A stretch of 5,646 nucleotides of DNA from CAZUZS01 sp964624795 (GTDB lineage Bacteria; Calditrichota; Calditrichia; RBG-13-44-9), in assembly GCA_964624795.1 (NCBI GenBank), contig CAZUZS010000149.1, positions 1-5,646 of the forward strand, read 5' to 3'. The position numbers and the translations under genes were made by a program. A model generated the notes under the pieces. The model made no database searches, had not been told where the DNA came from, and saw nothing but the letters and a program-made list of their open reading frames with translations. Shown one piece after another: positions 5,596-5,646 of this stretch (position 1 is the stretch's first letter; each line of letters opens with the position of its first letter).

Positions 5596-5646
5596 CTCCA
5601 TGATTATATGTTAATAATGACTAGCAGTAGTTTTAATTGTCAGGTA

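Noticed and set aside
5620..5637. Small hairpin ACTA/TAGT followed by TTTAATT after the tRNA as a terminator
   Set aside because: A four-pair AT-rich stem is too weak to call, and the T-run is interrupted.
5524..5646. tRNA-Asn as an integration site for a mobile element
   Set aside because: Only 51 bases follow the tRNA; no repeat of its 3' end and no integrase gene are visible.

Overview
This window is a stretch of bacterial housekeeping chromosome with five complete protein genes, all on the + strand, and one tRNA gene. It shows no mobile element, CRISPR array or defence system. The order is yicC (RNase/stress protein), gmk (guanylate kinase), coaBC (coenzyme A synthesis), a family 4 uracil-DNA glycosylase, dnaB (replicative helicase) and tRNA-Asn(GUU). 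The proteins are clearly bacterial. The family 4 glycosylase with an N-terminal extension, the yicC-gmk-coaBC order and mid-range GC fit a deep-branching phylum near the FCB group, such as Calditrichota, KSB1-like or Marinimicrobia-like lineages. This placement is an inference. The one good promoter (upstream of the tRNA) has ordinary sigma70-type boxes, which argues against a typical Bacteroidota.

Positions 1-251 are a mostly AT-rich intergenic region. It holds a short open frame on the - strand running off the left edge, and a two-copy 13-bp direct repeat. Positions 252-2984 form one probable operon: yicC, then a 62-bp gap holding two tiny chained reading frames, then gmk, whose end overlaps coaBC by 29 bp. 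The rpoZ gene (RNA polymerase omega), often found next to gmk, is absent here. Positions 2985-3201 are a second intergenic region with a possible promoter near its end. Positions 3202-5416 are a second probable operon in which the glycosylase and dnaB are 13 bp apart. Positions 5417-5523 carry a well-formed promoter for the tRNA gene at 5524-5595.

The first group joins RNA turnover, GDP supply and CoA synthesis. The second joins DNA repair and replication.

The most interesting point is residue-level. Three enzymes lack a residue that is normally key to the family: Gmk has Tyr at the guanine-binding Asp (residue 104), CoaBC has Glu at the active-site Cys of the decarboxylase half (residue 162), and the glycosylase has Ser at one of four iron-sulfur cysteines (residue 153). 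Each alignment is supported by constant residue offsets to well-studied homologues recalled from memory. Whether these are clade-wide features or private changes cannot be told from one sequence.
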